5,156 bases of DNA, from positions 1-5,156 of the forward strand of contig JAKPUV010000261.1 of NCBI GenBank assembly GCA_029554925.1, read 5' to 3'. Source of the DNA: Candidatus Hydrogenedentota bacterium. Lineage in GTDB: Bacteria > Hydrogenedentota > Hydrogenedentia > Hydrogenedentales > CAITNO01. The notes beneath the pieces are model-generated. The model saw only the letters and a list, made by a program, of their open reading frames with translations. It made no database searches and had not been told where the DNA came from. The position numbers and the translations under genes are program-made. Of this stretch, positions 1-5,156 are shown in pieces (the first letter of the stretch is position 1; every line of letters starts with the position of its first letter).

Positions 1-673
1 GGCGCATGACGCGGTGATCGTGGCCTGCGGGATGGAGGTGCCCGCGCAGGACCGCGTGTTCGTGGTTCCCGAGGAGGCGCTGGCGGTGCGCGCCGTCGGC
101 GCGGGGAAAAACGCGGCCCTGCTCCTGCATTTCCTGTTCACCATCGGCCGGTGGCCCTGTCCGGAGATCACGGCGCACCGCGACACCCTGCGGCAGCGCC
201 CGTTCAACTCCGCCCTCGGGCGGCTGGAGGACGGCGAGAAGGACGCCTACGCCGTGGAGCGGCTTCACGGCGGCGCGGCCCGCGGGGACACCCCGGCGGC
301 CGAGGCCGCCCGCTGCCTCCACTGCGACTGCCAGCGCCCGGTCTCCTGCAAACTGCGCCAGTATGCCGAGATCCACGGCCTTGGGCCGCAGCTCCGCCGC
401 AGCCTGCCCCGGCCCGCCGTTGGACCCGTCCTGCGCGCCGGGCGTATCCTGTTCGAGCCGGGCAAATGCGTCCGCTGCGGGATCTGCGTGGCCCTCACGC
501 GCCGTCCCGGCGGCGGCCCCGGCATGGCCTTCACCGGGCGCGGCCTCGACTCGCGTGTCGGCCCGACGTCGGGCGCGACGCTCGCGGAGGCCCTGGGTGC
601 GGAGGCGGAGGAATGCGTGCGCGCGTGCCCCACGGGCGCGCTGGCCTTCGAGAACGGGGAGACCCCGCCATGA
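1..673 (+). CDS. FAD/NAD(P)-dependent oxidoreductase, GltD-like, with NuoG-like Fe-S C-terminus (5' partial)
   Basis: The reading frame enters from the left edge (first full codon at base 2) and gives 223 residues before TGA 671-673. A GTG at 14 is in frame, but it lies inside the conserved stretch DAVIVACG (residues 3-10), the end of a nucleotide-binding domain in GltD/pyridine-nucleotide oxidoreductases, so the true start is upstream. Residues 19-39 (VFVVPEE, then AVRAVGAGKNAA) match the final FAD-binding helix of this fold, but the usual Gly-Asp is replaced by Pro-Glu. Then come two cysteine groups: C105, C108, C110, C116 followed by LRQYA, like the NuoG His-Cys3 region, and C156, C159, C162 with C205 and C209 (CPTGAL), like the NuoG N4 [4Fe-4S] site. 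It probably passes electrons between a nicotinamide cofactor and Fe-S centres in the cytoplasm; the partner is unknown. Family assignment is from motif recognition. The gene overlaps the next by ATGA. Confidence 0.8.
   Translation, partial: AHDAVIVACGMEVPAQDRVFVVPEEALAVRAVGAGKNAALLLHFLFTIGRWPCPEITAHRDTLRQRPFNSALGRLEDGEKDAYAVERLHGGAARGDTPAAEAARCLHCDCQRPVSCKLRQYAEIHGLGPQLRRSLPRPAVGPVLRAGRILFEPGKCVRCGICVALTRRPGGGPGMAFTGRGLDSRVGPTSGATLAEALGAEAEECVRACPTGALAFENGETPP
656..661 (+). promoter_or_regulatory. Shine-Dalgarno site for the glycosyltransferase
   Basis: GGGGAG lies 8 bases before ATG 670, inside the end of the oxidoreductase gene. It supports 670 as the true start. The same frame is open from further upstream, including an ATG at 151, but the upstream translation is low-complexity Arg/Pro/Gly-rich shadow and overlaps the Fe-S domains of the first gene. 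Confidence 0.65.
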
Positions 674-1965
674 GAATCCTCTCGCTGGTTCCGGGAAGCG
701 GCGGCACCTTCTACTGCCAGAACTGCCTGCGCGACCGCACCATGGTGCGCGCCCTGCGCCGCCTCGACCACGACGTGGTCATGGTCCCCCTCTACCTGCC
801 CATGTACGGCGGCGACACGGAGGTGGACACGGCCGCCCCGATCTTCTTCGGCGGCATCGGCGCGTACCTCCGCGAGAAGCTGCCCCTGCTGCGCCATGCG
901 CCGGAGGGGCTGATGCGCCTGCTGGACGCCCCGGCGCTCCTGCGCTGGGCGGCGAAACAGGAGGGCTCCACGCGCGCCGCCGACCTCGGCGCCATGACCC
1001 TCTCCATGCTCAACGGCGAGCGCGGCGGCCAGGCGGCCGAGATTGACCGGCTCGTGCGCTGGATCACGGAGCAGGAGCGCCCCGAGGTCATCCACGTGTC
1101 CAACGCCCTGCTGCTGGGCCTCGCGCCCCGCCTGCGGGAGGCGACGGGCGCGGCCATTGTGTGCAGCCTCCAGGATGAGGAGCCGTGGGTGGAGGGCATG
1201 GGCGCGCCGTTCACCGGCCTCGTGTGGGACGCCATGCGCCGCCTCTCGGGCGAGGTGGCGCTGTTCCTCTCGACCAGCCGGTGGTACGCCGGCCGGATGC
1301 GCGAGCGGCTCGGCCTCGCGGAGGAGCGCGTGCGCGTGGTGTGCCCCGGTGTGGACCCGCCCGCCGCCCCCGCCTGGACCGTCCCCCCGGACCCGCCGAC
1401 GATCGGCTACCTCTCCCGCGTGCATCCCGCGCAGGGGTTTGACGCACTCCTGAACGCCTTCACCGAACTGCGGCGCGATCCGCGCTTCGGCGCCCTGCGC
1501 CTGTCGGCCACGGGCGGCGTCACCCCCGCAGACCGCGCCTATGTCGCGGCGGTAAAGAAGCGCCTGCAACGCGACGGGCTGGCGGACGCCGTGGAGATCA
1601 ACGAGTCCTTCTCCTCCGCGCCCGGCGCGGAGTTCTTCGCGCCCCTCAGCGTGCTGTCCACCCCCGCGCCGGCCGGCGAGGCCTTCGGCCTGCAGATCGT
1701 GGAGGCCATGATCCGGGGGATTCCGGCGGTGCAGCCGCGCATCGCGGCGTACCCCGAGATTCTGGAACAGGGCGGCGGCGTGCTCTACGACCCGTCCGCC
1801 CCCGGCGCGCTCGCGGAGGCCCTCGGCGAACTGCTGGCCGATCCGGAACGGATCCGGACGCTGGGCGCCGAGGCGCGCGAGATCGCCTTGGCGCGGTTCT
1901 CCGCCAACGCCGCCGCGAGGGAGACCATCGCCGCCTACGAGGCGGCCCGGGAGTTGCGGCCATGA
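670..1965 (+). CDS. Glycosyltransferase, GT-B fold, family 4-like
   Basis: A 431-residue protein, a normal length for a GT4 enzyme, which transfers a sugar from an activated (usually nucleotide) donor to an acceptor, generally at the cytoplasmic face. The N-terminal half opens with MRILSLVPGSGGTFYCQNC, a Rossmann strand plus glycine loop, with a C16-x2-C19 pair before an Arg-rich helix and DHDVVMVPLYLP. The C-terminal half begins after GVDP (227-230) with TIGYLSRVHPAQGF (244-257). The E-x7-E donor site is clear: E337 and E345 in GEAFGLQIVEAM. The helix LADPERIRTLGAEAREIALARFS near the end is typical. The Lys expected after the Arg of the donor-phosphate motif is Gln (Q255). No signal peptide or membrane segment is seen. 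It overlaps the genes on both sides by ATGA. Donor and acceptor cannot be told; an envelope glycan or lipid is inferred from the neighbours. Confidence 0.88.
   Translation: MRILSLVPGSGGTFYCQNCLRDRTMVRALRRLDHDVVMVPLYLPMYGGDTEVDTAAPIFFGGIGAYLREKLPLLRHAPEGLMRLLDAPALLRWAAKQEGSTRAADLGAMTLSMLNGERGGQAAEIDRLVRWITEQERPEVIHVSNALLLGLAPRLREATGAAIVCSLQDEEPWVEGMGAPFTGLVWDAMRRLSGEVALFLSTSRWYAGRMRERLGLAEERVRVVCPGVDPPAAPAWTVPPDPPTIGYLSRVHPAQGFDALLNAFTELRRDPRFGALRLSATGGVTPADRAYVAAVKKRLQRDGLADAVEINESFSSAPGAEFFAPLSVLSTPAPAGEAFGLQIVEAMIRGIPAVQPRIAAYPEILEQGGGVLYDPSAPGALAEALGELLADPERIRTLGAEAREIALARFSANAAARETIAAYEAARELRP
1949..1953 (+). promoter_or_regulatory. Shine-Dalgarno site for the propeller gene
   Basis: GGGAG ends 8 bases before ATG 1962, within the last codons of the glycosyltransferase. 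The spacing equals that of the neighbouring genes and fits re-initiation at the ATGA overlap. Confidence 0.6.
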
Positions 1966-3233
1966 AGCGAATCGGGGTTGCCCTCCTTCTCCTGGTTATC
2001 GTCGCGGCCGTCGCCGTCGTGGTGGGGCTTCGGACCGGCCTGTTCCGTTCCCTGCGTCCCCCCGCCGCCGACGCCGAGGTGTCCGCGTTCCCGTCCACCC
2101 CCCCCGCGCCCGCGCTCCCCGCCGACACCGGCGGCGACTGGCCCGCCTACCACGGCGGGCCGGAGCTGCGCGGCGTGGCCGACGCAACGTTCCCGGACGC
2201 GGTGGCGGTGAAGTGGCGCGTCAAGACCGGCGCGCCGGTGCGCCAGACGCCGGTGGTGAAGGACGGCCGCATCTTCGCCGTGACGGCGCGGGGCGACGTG
2301 ATCGCCGTGGCGGCCGACGGCACGGAACTCTGGCGCGCGGAACTGCGGCTGCCCGCCGAGGGGAACCCGGAACCCCTGCACATGCGCATCGAGGCCCCGC
2401 CCGTCGCGGTGAAGGACCTGCTGGTGGTCGGCACGGACGAGGGCATCCTCCTCGCGCTGGACGCGGCCACGGGCGCGGAGCGCTGGCGGCTGCCCCTGAG
2501 CGGCGGCGTCATCCGGGGCGCGCCGAACTACCTGCCAAGCCTGGACCGCCTCTTTGTCATCGAGCAGTCCGCCGGGGCGCTGCTGTGCGTGAACCCCGCC
2601 GACGGCGCCGTGGTGTGGCGCGTGGAGGGCGTGGACCGCAGCGACGCCGCGCCTTCCGTGTCGGAAAAGTTTGTCGTCTACGGAAGCTGCGCCGGGGCGC
2701 TGCATGTCTTCTCGACGGAGAAGGGGGAGAAACTGCGCGACATCAAGATCGAGGGGGACGGCCAGGTGGCGGGCGGCGCGGCGATGGAGGGTGCGCTGGT
2801 GTGGGCGGGCGCGCGCGGCGGCATGGTCGTCCACGCGAACCTGGAGACCGGCGAAATCCTCTGGGTGAACGGGGACATGGAGTCGGAGGTCTTCGGCACC
2901 CCCGCCGTCGCCGCGGACCGCGTGGTGGCCGTGTCCAACGACGGGTTCCTGTACGCCGTGGACCGCGCGTCGGGAAAACTGCTCTGGAAGCACGACACGC
3001 TGGGGTTCCCCCTGTCGCCCGTCATCGCGGGGGACCGGGTGCTCTGCGCCGCCGACGGCTCGCTGCTCCTCGTGGCGCTGGCGGACGGCAAAGTGCTGTG
3101 GTCGCAGGAGCTGTCCGACGAGATCACCAGCCCCGCCGTGACGCGCGGCGGCATTTACCTCGGCACGGAGGACGGCGCGCTCGTGGCGCTGGGTCCGGCC
3201 CCGACGGCGGAGGGCGGTGGCAATGGCCCCTGA
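1962..3233 (+). CDS. Membrane-anchored PQQ-like (BamB-like) beta-propeller protein
   Basis: A 423-residue protein. MKR is followed by a hydrophobic segment (about residues 4-22), a signal anchor or uncleaved Sec signal; no lipobox Cys follows, so it is not a typical lipoprotein. A Pro/Ala-rich linker (about 30-57) leads to DWPAYHGG (59-66), the usual entry to this family. The repeat of form 'DG.L.AVD..G..LW' then recurs, with blade Trp at 85, 124, 175, 219, 301, 342 and 380. The position expected near 259 holds Arg (KGEKLRDI). That makes eight repeats, closed by GTEDGALVALG at the C-terminus. No quinoprotein dehydrogenase catalytic features or haem motif (CxxCH) are visible, so binding of PQQ is doubtful; a scaffold or binding role in the periplasm, as in BamB, is more likely. 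It sits directly before the ABC genes, overlapping the ATPase by 11 bases, which suggests it serves that system. Confidence 0.85.
   Translation: MKRIGVALLLLVIVAAVAVVVGLRTGLFRSLRPPAADAEVSAFPSTPPAPALPADTGGDWPAYHGGPELRGVADATFPDAVAVKWRVKTGAPVRQTPVVKDGRIFAVTARGDVIAVAADGTELWRAELRLPAEGNPEPLHMRIEAPPVAVKDLLVVGTDEGILLALDAATGAERWRLPLSGGVIRGAPNYLPSLDRLFVIEQSAGALLCVNPADGAVVWRVEGVDRSDAAPSVSEKFVVYGSCAGALHVFSTEKGEKLRDIKIEGDGQVAGGAAMEGALVWAGARGGMVVHANLETGEILWVNGDMESEVFGTPAVAADRVVAVSNDGFLYAVDRASGKLLWKHDTLGFPLSPVIAGDRVLCAADGSLLLVALADGKVLWSQELSDEITSPAVTRGGIYLGTEDGALVALGPAPTAEGGGNGP
3209..3214 (+). promoter_or_regulatory. Shine-Dalgarno site deciding the ATPase start
   Basis: GGAGGG lies 8 bases before ATG 3223. 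The in-frame GTG at 3217 is only 2 bases from this site, too close for initiation, so ATG 3223 is preferred and the protein is 227 rather than 229 residues. The site lies inside the end of the propeller gene. Confidence 0.7.
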
Positions 3234-3906
3234 GAACGTTCTGCTGGAACTGCGCGGCGTGCGCCGTGCCTTTGACGGCCCCGCCGGGCCCCTGCCCGTG
3301 CTCGACGGGGTGGACTTCACCCTGCGCGCCGGGGAGGCCGCGGCCGTCACCGGCCCCTCGGGCTGCGGCAAGAGCACGCTGCTCCAGCTCATGGGCACCC
3401 TCGACCGGCCCGACGCCGGACAGGTGCTCCTCGACGGTGCGGACACGGCGGGCCTGTCCCCCGGCGCCCTCGCGGGCCTGCGCAACCGCACCATCGGCTT
3501 TGTCTTCCAGTTCCACCACCTCCTGCCGCAGTGCACCGTGCTGGAGAACGCGCTGGTGCCCGTGCTGGAGCGCGCCCGCGCCGCCGACGCCCGCGCGCGC
3601 GCCCTCGCGCTGCTGGACCGCGTGGGCCTGGCCGGACGCGCGGACCACCGTCCCGGCGAGCTGTCGGGCGGCGAGCGCCAGCGCGCCGCCGTGGTGCGCG
3701 CCCTCGTGAACCGGCCGCGCCTCCTGCTGGCCGACGAGCCGACGGGCGCGCTGAACGAGGCCGCCGCCGACTCCCTCGCGGACCTGCTCGTGGAACTCCA
3801 GCGGGACGAGGGCCTCGCGCTGGTCGTCGTGACCCACGCCCCCGCCGTGGCCCGCCGCTTCGGCGCGCAGTGGACCCTGCACAACGGGAAACTGGTGTCC
3901 GCATGA
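3223..3906 (+). CDS. ABC transporter ATP-binding protein, LolD/MacB type
   Basis: A 227-residue nucleotide-binding subunit, the usual length for LolD-type ATPases. It binds and hydrolyses ATP at the inner face of the cytoplasmic membrane to drive the FtsX-like permease encoded next. Visible motifs in order: Walker A GPSGCGKST (44-52), Q-loop with Q96 in FVFQFHHLLP, signature LSGGERQR (147-154), Walker B LLLADEPTGAL (167-177) with D171 and catalytic E172, and H-loop H205 in VVVTHAP. FQFHHLLP and ADEPTGAL are characteristic of the MacB/LolD/FtsE class rather than of importers. The D-loop, normally GxLD, reads GALN: Asp is replaced by N178. Other catalytic residues are intact, so the protein should be active. 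It overlaps the propeller gene by 11 bases and the permease by ATGA. The substrate is not shown; no symbol is given because LolD, MacB-type and other members cannot be separated here. Confidence 0.93.
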   Translation: MAPENVLLELRGVRRAFDGPAGPLPVLDGVDFTLRAGEAAAVTGPSGCGKSTLLQLMGTLDRPDAGQVLLDGADTAGLSPGALAGLRNRTIGFVFQFHHLLPQCTVLENALVPVLERARAADARARALALLDRVGLAGRADHRPGELSGGERQRAAVVRALVNRPRLLLADEPTGALNEAAADSLADLLVELQRDEGLALVVVTHAPAVARRFGAQWTLHNGKLVSA

Positions 3907-5156
3907 ACCTCCGCCGCATGGCCGCGCGCGGCGTCCTCTGGCACCGCCGCATGCACCTCGGGCTGCTGCTCGGCGCGCTCCTCGCGTCCGCCGTGCTCTC
4001 GGGCGCCCTGCTGGTCGGCGCCTCCGTGAAGGGCACCCTGCGCGGCATCGCCCTCGCGCGGCTCGGCGGCGTGGCCGCCGCCCTCGATTGGGGCGACCGC
4101 CATTTCACTGCGGACCTCGCCGATGCCGTGGCGGAAAACGGCGCGCGCCCAGCGGCCGCCGTGCTGTCCGCCCGCGCGACCGCCGCTCCGCCGCCCGGCA
4201 CTGCCGGGGCGGGCGACACGCCGCAGCTCAACCGCGCGCGCCTCTACGGTGTGGACGCCGCCTTTGCGGCCTTTGCGGAGACCCCGGCGGCCTTCCCCAA
4301 ACTGGGGCCGCAGGAGGTGGCCGTGAACGCCGCCGTGGCCGCTCGCCTCGGCCTGAAGCCCGGCGACGACCTGACGCTGCGCATGCCGCGTCCCTCCGCC
4401 ATGCCCCTCGACGCGCCTCTTGCGCGCGGCGGCGACCGCGACACCGTGGCCGCGCTGGTGACGGTGAAGGCCGTGCTGGACGACAACGCCCTGGGCCGCT
4501 TCAGCCTCGCCGCCGACCAGGCCATGCCCCTGAACCTCTTCGCCGACCGCGCGTGGCTCCAGGAACTGCTGGAACTCCCCGGCAAGGCCAACCTGCTGCT
4601 GGCCGGGGGCGACGCCGCCGGGGCGCAGGCCGCCCTGCGCGCGGCGTGGCGGCCGGAACAGGCGGGCTACTCCGTGCGCTCCGGTCCGGACGGGTGGATC
4701 CAGGTGGAGTCGGACCGCATCTTCCTGGAGGACGCCGTGCGGGAGGCGCTGGCGAACGCGCCCGTCCAGCCCACGCTGACCTACCTCGTGGACCGCATCG
4801 CCCTCGGCGGCCGGAGCACGCCGTACTCCTTCGTGGTGGCCGCGCCGGTCTGCGATGCGCCGGAGGACGCCGCGTGCGTCTCCCCGTGGCTCGCGGAGGC
4901 CCTGGGCTCGAAGCCCGGCGACCGCATCGAGCTGGCATGGTCCGCACCGGGCCCGGACAACACCTATGAGACCCGGCGCGGAAGCCTGACGGTGCATGCC
5001 GTCCTGCCGGAGCCCGCGCTGGCGCTGGAGCGCGCCCTCGCGCCGCGCTTCCCCGGCCTGACGGACGTGGACACCTGCCGCGACTGGGACATCGGCATGC
5101 CCCTCGACGAGGAGGCCCTGAACGACCCGGCGAACGAGGAATACTGGAAGGCCTTC
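3903..5156 (+). CDS. ABC transporter permease, FtsX/MacB family (3' partial)
   Basis: The frame from ATG 3903 stays open for 418 codons to the right edge, so the C-terminus is missing. A basic start (MNLRRMAARGVLWHRR) precedes one hydrophobic segment (about residues 18-39), then SVKGTLRGIALARLG, typical of the first membrane helix and following segment in MacB-like permeases. The rest is a large periplasmic region. It contains two similar motifs, LGLKPGDDLTL (149-159) and LGSKPGDRIEL (334-344), the 'LG..PGD' turn of MacB periplasmic core domains. The final part, DIGMPLDEEAL through EEYWKAF (396-418), resembles a segment I recall from large permeases of Planctomycetota-like bacteria, just before the next membrane helices. 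FtsX-type domains with further helices should follow outside the window. The start rests on the ATGA overlap with the ATPase; the upstream Shine-Dalgarno (GGGA at 3886-3889, 13 bases away) is weak, so coupling probably drives translation. ATG 3918 is a possible alternative start. Confidence 0.88.
   Translation, partial: MNLRRMAARGVLWHRRMHLGLLLGALLASAVLSGALLVGASVKGTLRGIALARLGGVAAALDWGDRHFTADLADAVAENGARPAAAVLSARATAAPPPGTAGAGDTPQLNRARLYGVDAAFAAFAETPAAFPKLGPQEVAVNAAVAARLGLKPGDDLTLRMPRPSAMPLDAPLARGGDRDTVAALVTVKAVLDDNALGRFSLAADQAMPLNLFADRAWLQELLELPGKANLLLAGGDAAGAQAALRAAWRPEQAGYSVRSGPDGWIQVESDRIFLEDAVREALANAPVQPTLTYLVDRIALGGRSTPYSFVVAAPVCDAPEDAACVSPWLAEALGSKPGDRIELAWSAPGPDNTYETRRGSLTVHAVLPEPALALERALAPRFPGLTDVDTCRDWDIGMPLDEEALNDPANEEYWKAF

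Noticed and set aside
151..669. In-frame upstream extension of the glycosyltransferase to ATG 151
   Set aside because: The added 173 residues are Arg/Pro-rich and overlap the Fe-S domains of the first gene; the Rossmann start and the Shine-Dalgarno site both point to ATG 670.
265..1569. Minus-strand open frame of 434 codons across the oxidoreductase and glycosyltransferase
   Set aside because: Low-complexity Arg/Ala/Gly/His-rich translation with no motif; an antisense shadow of two well-supported genes.
3217..3222. GTG 3217 as start of the ATPase
   Set aside because: Only 2 bases from the purine-rich site at 3209-3214; ATG 3223 has proper 8-base spacing.
1962..3233. PQQ-dependent dehydrogenase
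   Set aside because: Propeller repeats are present, but the protein is short, has no haem motif and shows no catalytic features of quinoprotein dehydrogenases; the context favours a scaffold role.
2213..3709. Plus-strand open frame of 498 codons in another frame across the propeller and ATPase genes
   Set aside because: Arg/Gly-rich shadow; the overlapped frames carry the propeller repeats and all ABC motifs.
4088..4969. Plus-strand open frame of 293 codons within the permease region
   Set aside because: Arg/Gly/Pro-rich with no motif; the frame from 3903 is open to the edge and shows the membrane helix and MacB-like motifs.
1935..4997. Very long minus-strand open frame (about 1020 codons) opposite the propeller, ATPase and permease genes
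   Set aside because: Its translation is rich in Arg, Gly, Ala and His with no recognisable domain, while the opposite strand encodes clear protein families with intact motifs. Strong G/C third-position bias makes stop codons rare in antisense frames, which explains the length.

Overview
The window is one uninterrupted run of five protein genes, all on the + strand, from a bacterium with very high GC (I estimate about 70% or more by eye; third codon positions are almost all G or C). No RNA genes, mobile elements, CRISPR arrays, terminators or clear promoters are visible, and there is no intergenic DNA: each gene overlaps the next. The first gene is cut by the left edge and the last by the right edge. 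The cell is very likely Gram-negative-type, because the genes include a MacB/LolD-type ABC system and a membrane-anchored beta-propeller. From memory of similar protein sets, the best guess is an environmental lineage such as Hydrogenedentota, Planctomycetota or Verrucomicrobiota, but the sequence alone does not settle this.

Layout: (1) 1-673, C-terminal part of a GltD-like FAD/NAD(P) oxidoreductase that ends in iron-sulfur domains resembling those of NuoG. (2) 670-1965, a GT-B-fold, family-4-like glycosyltransferase. (3) 1962-3233, a membrane-anchored, PQQ-like (BamB-like) propeller with eight recognisable repeats. (4) 3223-3906, an ABC ATPase of the LolD/MacB class. (5) 3903-5156, the first 418 codons of a FtsX/MacB-type permease with a large periplasmic domain.

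Three of the four junctions are ATGA overlaps and the fourth is an 11-base overlap, so the genes are almost certainly co-transcribed and translationally coupled. Genes 4 and 5 form an ABC complex that probably moves or extracts an envelope substrate (lipoprotein, lipid or peptide). Gene 3 is a plausible periplasmic partner, and gene 2 could glycosylate an envelope molecule. The link to the redox gene is by position only. The substrate cannot be read from the sequence.

The most interesting points are the NuoG-like Fe-S tail together with a degenerate FAD-binding motif in gene 1, the Asp-to-Asn change in the D-loop of the ATPase, and the tight coupling of a redox enzyme, a glycosyltransferase, a propeller and an ABC system. 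Most families here are recognisable, so I do not claim a wholly new system.
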